Shown here: one piece after another, positions 62,338 through 64,000 of the stretch
Layout of the letters: each line of letters starts with the position of its first letter
Position numbering within the stretch: position 1 is the first letter of the stretch
From: Prostheceraeus crozeri
Lineage: Eukaryota; Platyhelminthes; Polycladida; Euryleptidae
Direction: 5' to 3'
Length of the DNA: 64,000 bases
Assembly: GCA_907163375.1 (NCBI GenBank)
Contig: CAJQUW010000503.1
Span: 248,001-312,000 of the forward strand
Position numbers and translations under genes: made by a program
Notes under the pieces: generated by a model
The model's input: the letters and a program-made list of their open reading frames with translations, nothing else
Told to the model about the DNA's origin: nothing
The model's database searches: none

Positions 62338-63603
62338 TTGAATAACTTAAGAATAACAAATCTAGATCTAATGGATTATCTCTTAAAAGTACATAGAACC
62401 TCAAATTGTCACCACAGCGGAGGCGACATACAAAAAGCATTAGAAAACTTTCCTGGTTTTATTTGGAGTAAATATTCGAAGGAGAAACATTTACCTGGGC
62501 ATAATTTTACTGGCCCCGGCACAAGATTAGATTTAAGATTAAACGATGATAACACACCTAGAGAAAATAGTAAACCAATAAATAGAGTAGACGCCGCCGC
62601 TTATAAACATGATTTAGCTTATCGAAATCATGACCTAAGTTTTCGACATGAAGCAGATAAGAAAATGATTCAAGAATTAGATAGTATTCAGAATCCTTCC
62701 TCTAGAGAAAGAATTGAAAGAATGTTTGTTAAGAAAGCTTTACAAGCTAAAATATTATTCGGACAGGGTTTAAATGAAACGACAGCAAAGCTGTCTGAGA
62801 GCAACGCTCGAACCTACGCGTCCGAAATTCACAAGGAATACAGAAAGCCGAAATATCTATTGAAGGTAAAAGTATTTAATAAAGATGATATTTGGAGTGC
62901 AGATCTAATTAATATGCCTAATGAAAGAGGGTTTAAGTACGCATTGACCGTTATAGATTTATATACACGATATGCTTGGGCAAAGCCTTTAAAAAACAAA
63001 AGTGGTCTGTCAGTTAAATATGCGCTTGAAGAAATCTTTAAAGAAAGTTTTAGAAAGCCAAAAAAGCTATTCGTTGATAAGGGGTCGGAATTTTATAACC
63101 GAAACGTTCAGCCACTATTTGAAACTGTTTATTCAACTGAAAATGCAGGGAAGGCTGTAGTAATAGAGCGTTTCAATAGATCATTGAAAAATAAAATTTT
63201 TAAGAAATTTACTGAGCAAAGAAATCAGAAATGGTTGAAGATATTGCCAGGAATTGTAGAACAGTACAATAATAAAGTTCATTCAGGTATTGAAGAAACC
63301 CCAAAGAATGCGTCTGACGATCCTGATTTGATACGAAAGAAAATATTCGAAAATAATTATTCGAATGAGAGTAATCCGAATTTACAGAACCGTAAGCCGA
63401 AATTTAAAATTGGGGATAGAGTGCGAATATTCAAGTATAAGAATAAATTTGAAAAAGGTTTTGTTGGATACTGGACTAAGGAGATATTTGAAGTTTGTAA
63501 AATAAACCAAACTTATCCGATTACTTATGAAATTAAAGATTTAGATAATGAGGATATCAGAGGCCGATTTTATGGAAACGACTTACAGAAAACAGAGCTT
63601 TAA
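62338..63603 (+). CDS. Polinton 2 phospholipase A2-integrase fusion
   Basis: About 420 residues; exact start uncertain. PLA2 part: FTGPGTRLDL (Ca loop), INRVDAAAYKHDLAY (catalytic HD), EADKKM. Integrase part: DIWSADLI, VDKGSEF, VIERFNRSLK, and the C-terminal KFKIGDRVRIFKY domain. Junction coded by the same hairpin pair (62781-62809) as in Polinton 1. DNA identity with Polinton 1 is highest from the hairpin pair through the integrase core, well above that of the PLA2 part, so the 3' portion may have been homogenised by conversion. Confidence 0.85.
   Translation: MNNLRITNLDLMDYLLKVHRTSNCHHSGGDIQKALENFPGFIWSKYSKEKHLPGHNFTGPGTRLDLRLNDDNTPRENSKPINRVDAAAYKHDLAYRNHDLSFRHEADKKMIQELDSIQNPSSRERIERMFVKKALQAKILFGQGLNETTAKLSESNARTYASEIHKEYRKPKYLLKVKVFNKDDIWSADLINMPNERGFKYALTVIDLYTRYAWAKPLKNKSGLSVKYALEEIFKESFRKPKKLFVDKGSEFYNRNVQPLFETVYSTENAGKAVVIERFNRSLKNKIFKKFTEQRNQKWLKILPGIVEQYNNKVHSGIEETPKNASDDPDLIRKKIFENNYSNESNPNLQNRKPKFKIGDRVRIFKYKNKFEKGFVGYWTKEIFEVCKINQTYPITYEIKDLDNEDIRGRFYGNDLQKTEL
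62781..62809 (+). repeat. Hairpin pair at the PLA2-integrase junction (Polinton 2)
   Basis: Identical to 38889-38917: GACAGCAAAGCTGTC and GAGCAACGCTC. Confidence 0.9.
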
Positions 63604-63614
63604 CTTCGCTTGAG

Positions 63615-64000
63615 TTATAGATTGTTTAACTCTAACATTATATCTAGAAATGGTACTCCTTTTTGTAATTTGTACAAAACGAATAAACATAATTGTCCAC
63701 AATAGGTAGTGCCTAGTGTTTGAATTTGAAACGTATTGTATGTTCCCGTTCCAAGTAATTCTTTTACTTCATTTGTAGGGGGCAAACCGTATGAATCAAA
63801 ATAATAGTTCTGCTGATGATTTTTAACGCCTGCTGACCAATGTACCCCTTTTTGGACTGAAGTGTGAAGATTTGTTATGAAATTTACAGTTGGCTTATTT
63901 TTGATCAATTGTAATTCGTCTCTCATTAGGACATGAAAATTCTTTATTCCTAATCGATCAGCGATCTTATTTAAATCGAAATTTGACGTGGCTTGTTTGC
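63615..64000 (-). CDS. Polinton 2 adenain-like cysteine protease, cut by window edge
   Basis: C-terminal about 128 residues visible; the N-terminus lies beyond 64000. KGVHWSAGV (His), NYYFDSYG (Asp), and TYCGQLCLFVLY (Cys) form the adenain-type triad. It lacks the internal NYYFD/NYWFD duplication of the Polinton 1 enzyme. Convergent to the integrase gene, as in Polinton 1. Confidence 0.8.
   Translation of the reverse strand, partial: KQATSNFDLNKIADRLGIKNFHVLMRDELQLIKNKPTVNFITNLHTSVQKGVHWSAGVKNHQQNYYFDSYGLPPTNEVKELLGTGTYNTFQIQTLGTTYCGQLCLFVLYKLQKGVPFLDIMLELNNL

Larger units (their letters stand above)
49349..64000. mobile_element. Polinton/Maverick element 2, right end outside the window
   Basis: Gene content and order match Polinton 1 outside the middle block. 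The left terminus is probably the AGTATAGGG or AGTAGTATAGGG near 49349-49352, by analogy with AG-starting Polinton ends; the other end lies beyond 64000, so TIR and target duplication cannot be confirmed. Fewer genes are broken than in Polinton 1 (about four breaks in the visible part). The termini are unrelated in sequence to those of Polinton 1, while the capsid genes are close relatives. Confidence 0.9.

Overview
The window is metazoan nuclear DNA, most likely from an aquatic invertebrate. It has spliced genes, a Penelope-like element (PLE), LINE fragments, MITEs and two Polinton/Maverick elements, and no sign of bacterial gene organisation. I see no tRNA, rRNA or CRISPR array and no clearly recognisable conserved host gene. 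Almost everything that can be named is mobile DNA.

Layout. 1-4726: AT-rich intergenic DNA with no gene I can support. 5494-21838: a 16.3 kb DNA element with giant terminal inverted repeats of 5.0 and 5.4 kb, nearly identical over most of their length. Its 5.9 kb core holds a spliced coiled-coil gene, a small acidic protein with a SUMO-interacting-like motif, and a 78-residue Cys-containing ORF. It is bounded by direct repeats of about 205 bp. No transposase is visible. 22050-23603: AT-rich DNA. 23604-24168: LINE ORF1-like fragment. 24169-41704: Polinton 1, complete end to end (AG...CT termini, TIRs of at least 353 bp, 6-bp target duplication GACACA), with several genes broken and a LINE fragment inside its polymerase. 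41705-44160: PLE fragment on the minus strand, with a MITE inside it. 44160-49348: repeat-rich DNA with a second reverse-transcriptase relic. About 49349-64000: Polinton 2, running off the right edge.

The two Polintons lie in the same orientation and share a gene order: membrane protein, structural gene 2, penton-like minor capsid, packaging ATPase, [minus-strand replication block], fibre-like coiled coil, pVI-like protein, major capsid, hydrophobic minor protein, PLA2-integrase, and minus-strand adenain-like protease. Their outer blocks are homologous. The minus-strand middle block is not: Polinton 1 has the classical protein-primed Polinton PolB plus an unknown gene, while Polinton 2 has a different PolB lineage, a second FtsK/HerA-type ATPase with a membrane anchor, and a multi-zinc-finger gene.

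The most unusual signal is a set of tiny GC-rich hairpins (3-6 bp stems, mostly 3-nt loops) scattered through both Polintons. They sit between genes, over stop codons, in frame inside coding regions, at both borders of the exchanged block, and exactly at the junction between the phospholipase A2 domain and the integrase. One 28-bp double-hairpin cassette occurs three times in Polinton 1, twice in frame in unrelated proteins. Two neighbouring Polinton 2 proteins also carry late-domain-like motifs (PSAP/YPSL and PSAP/PPGY).
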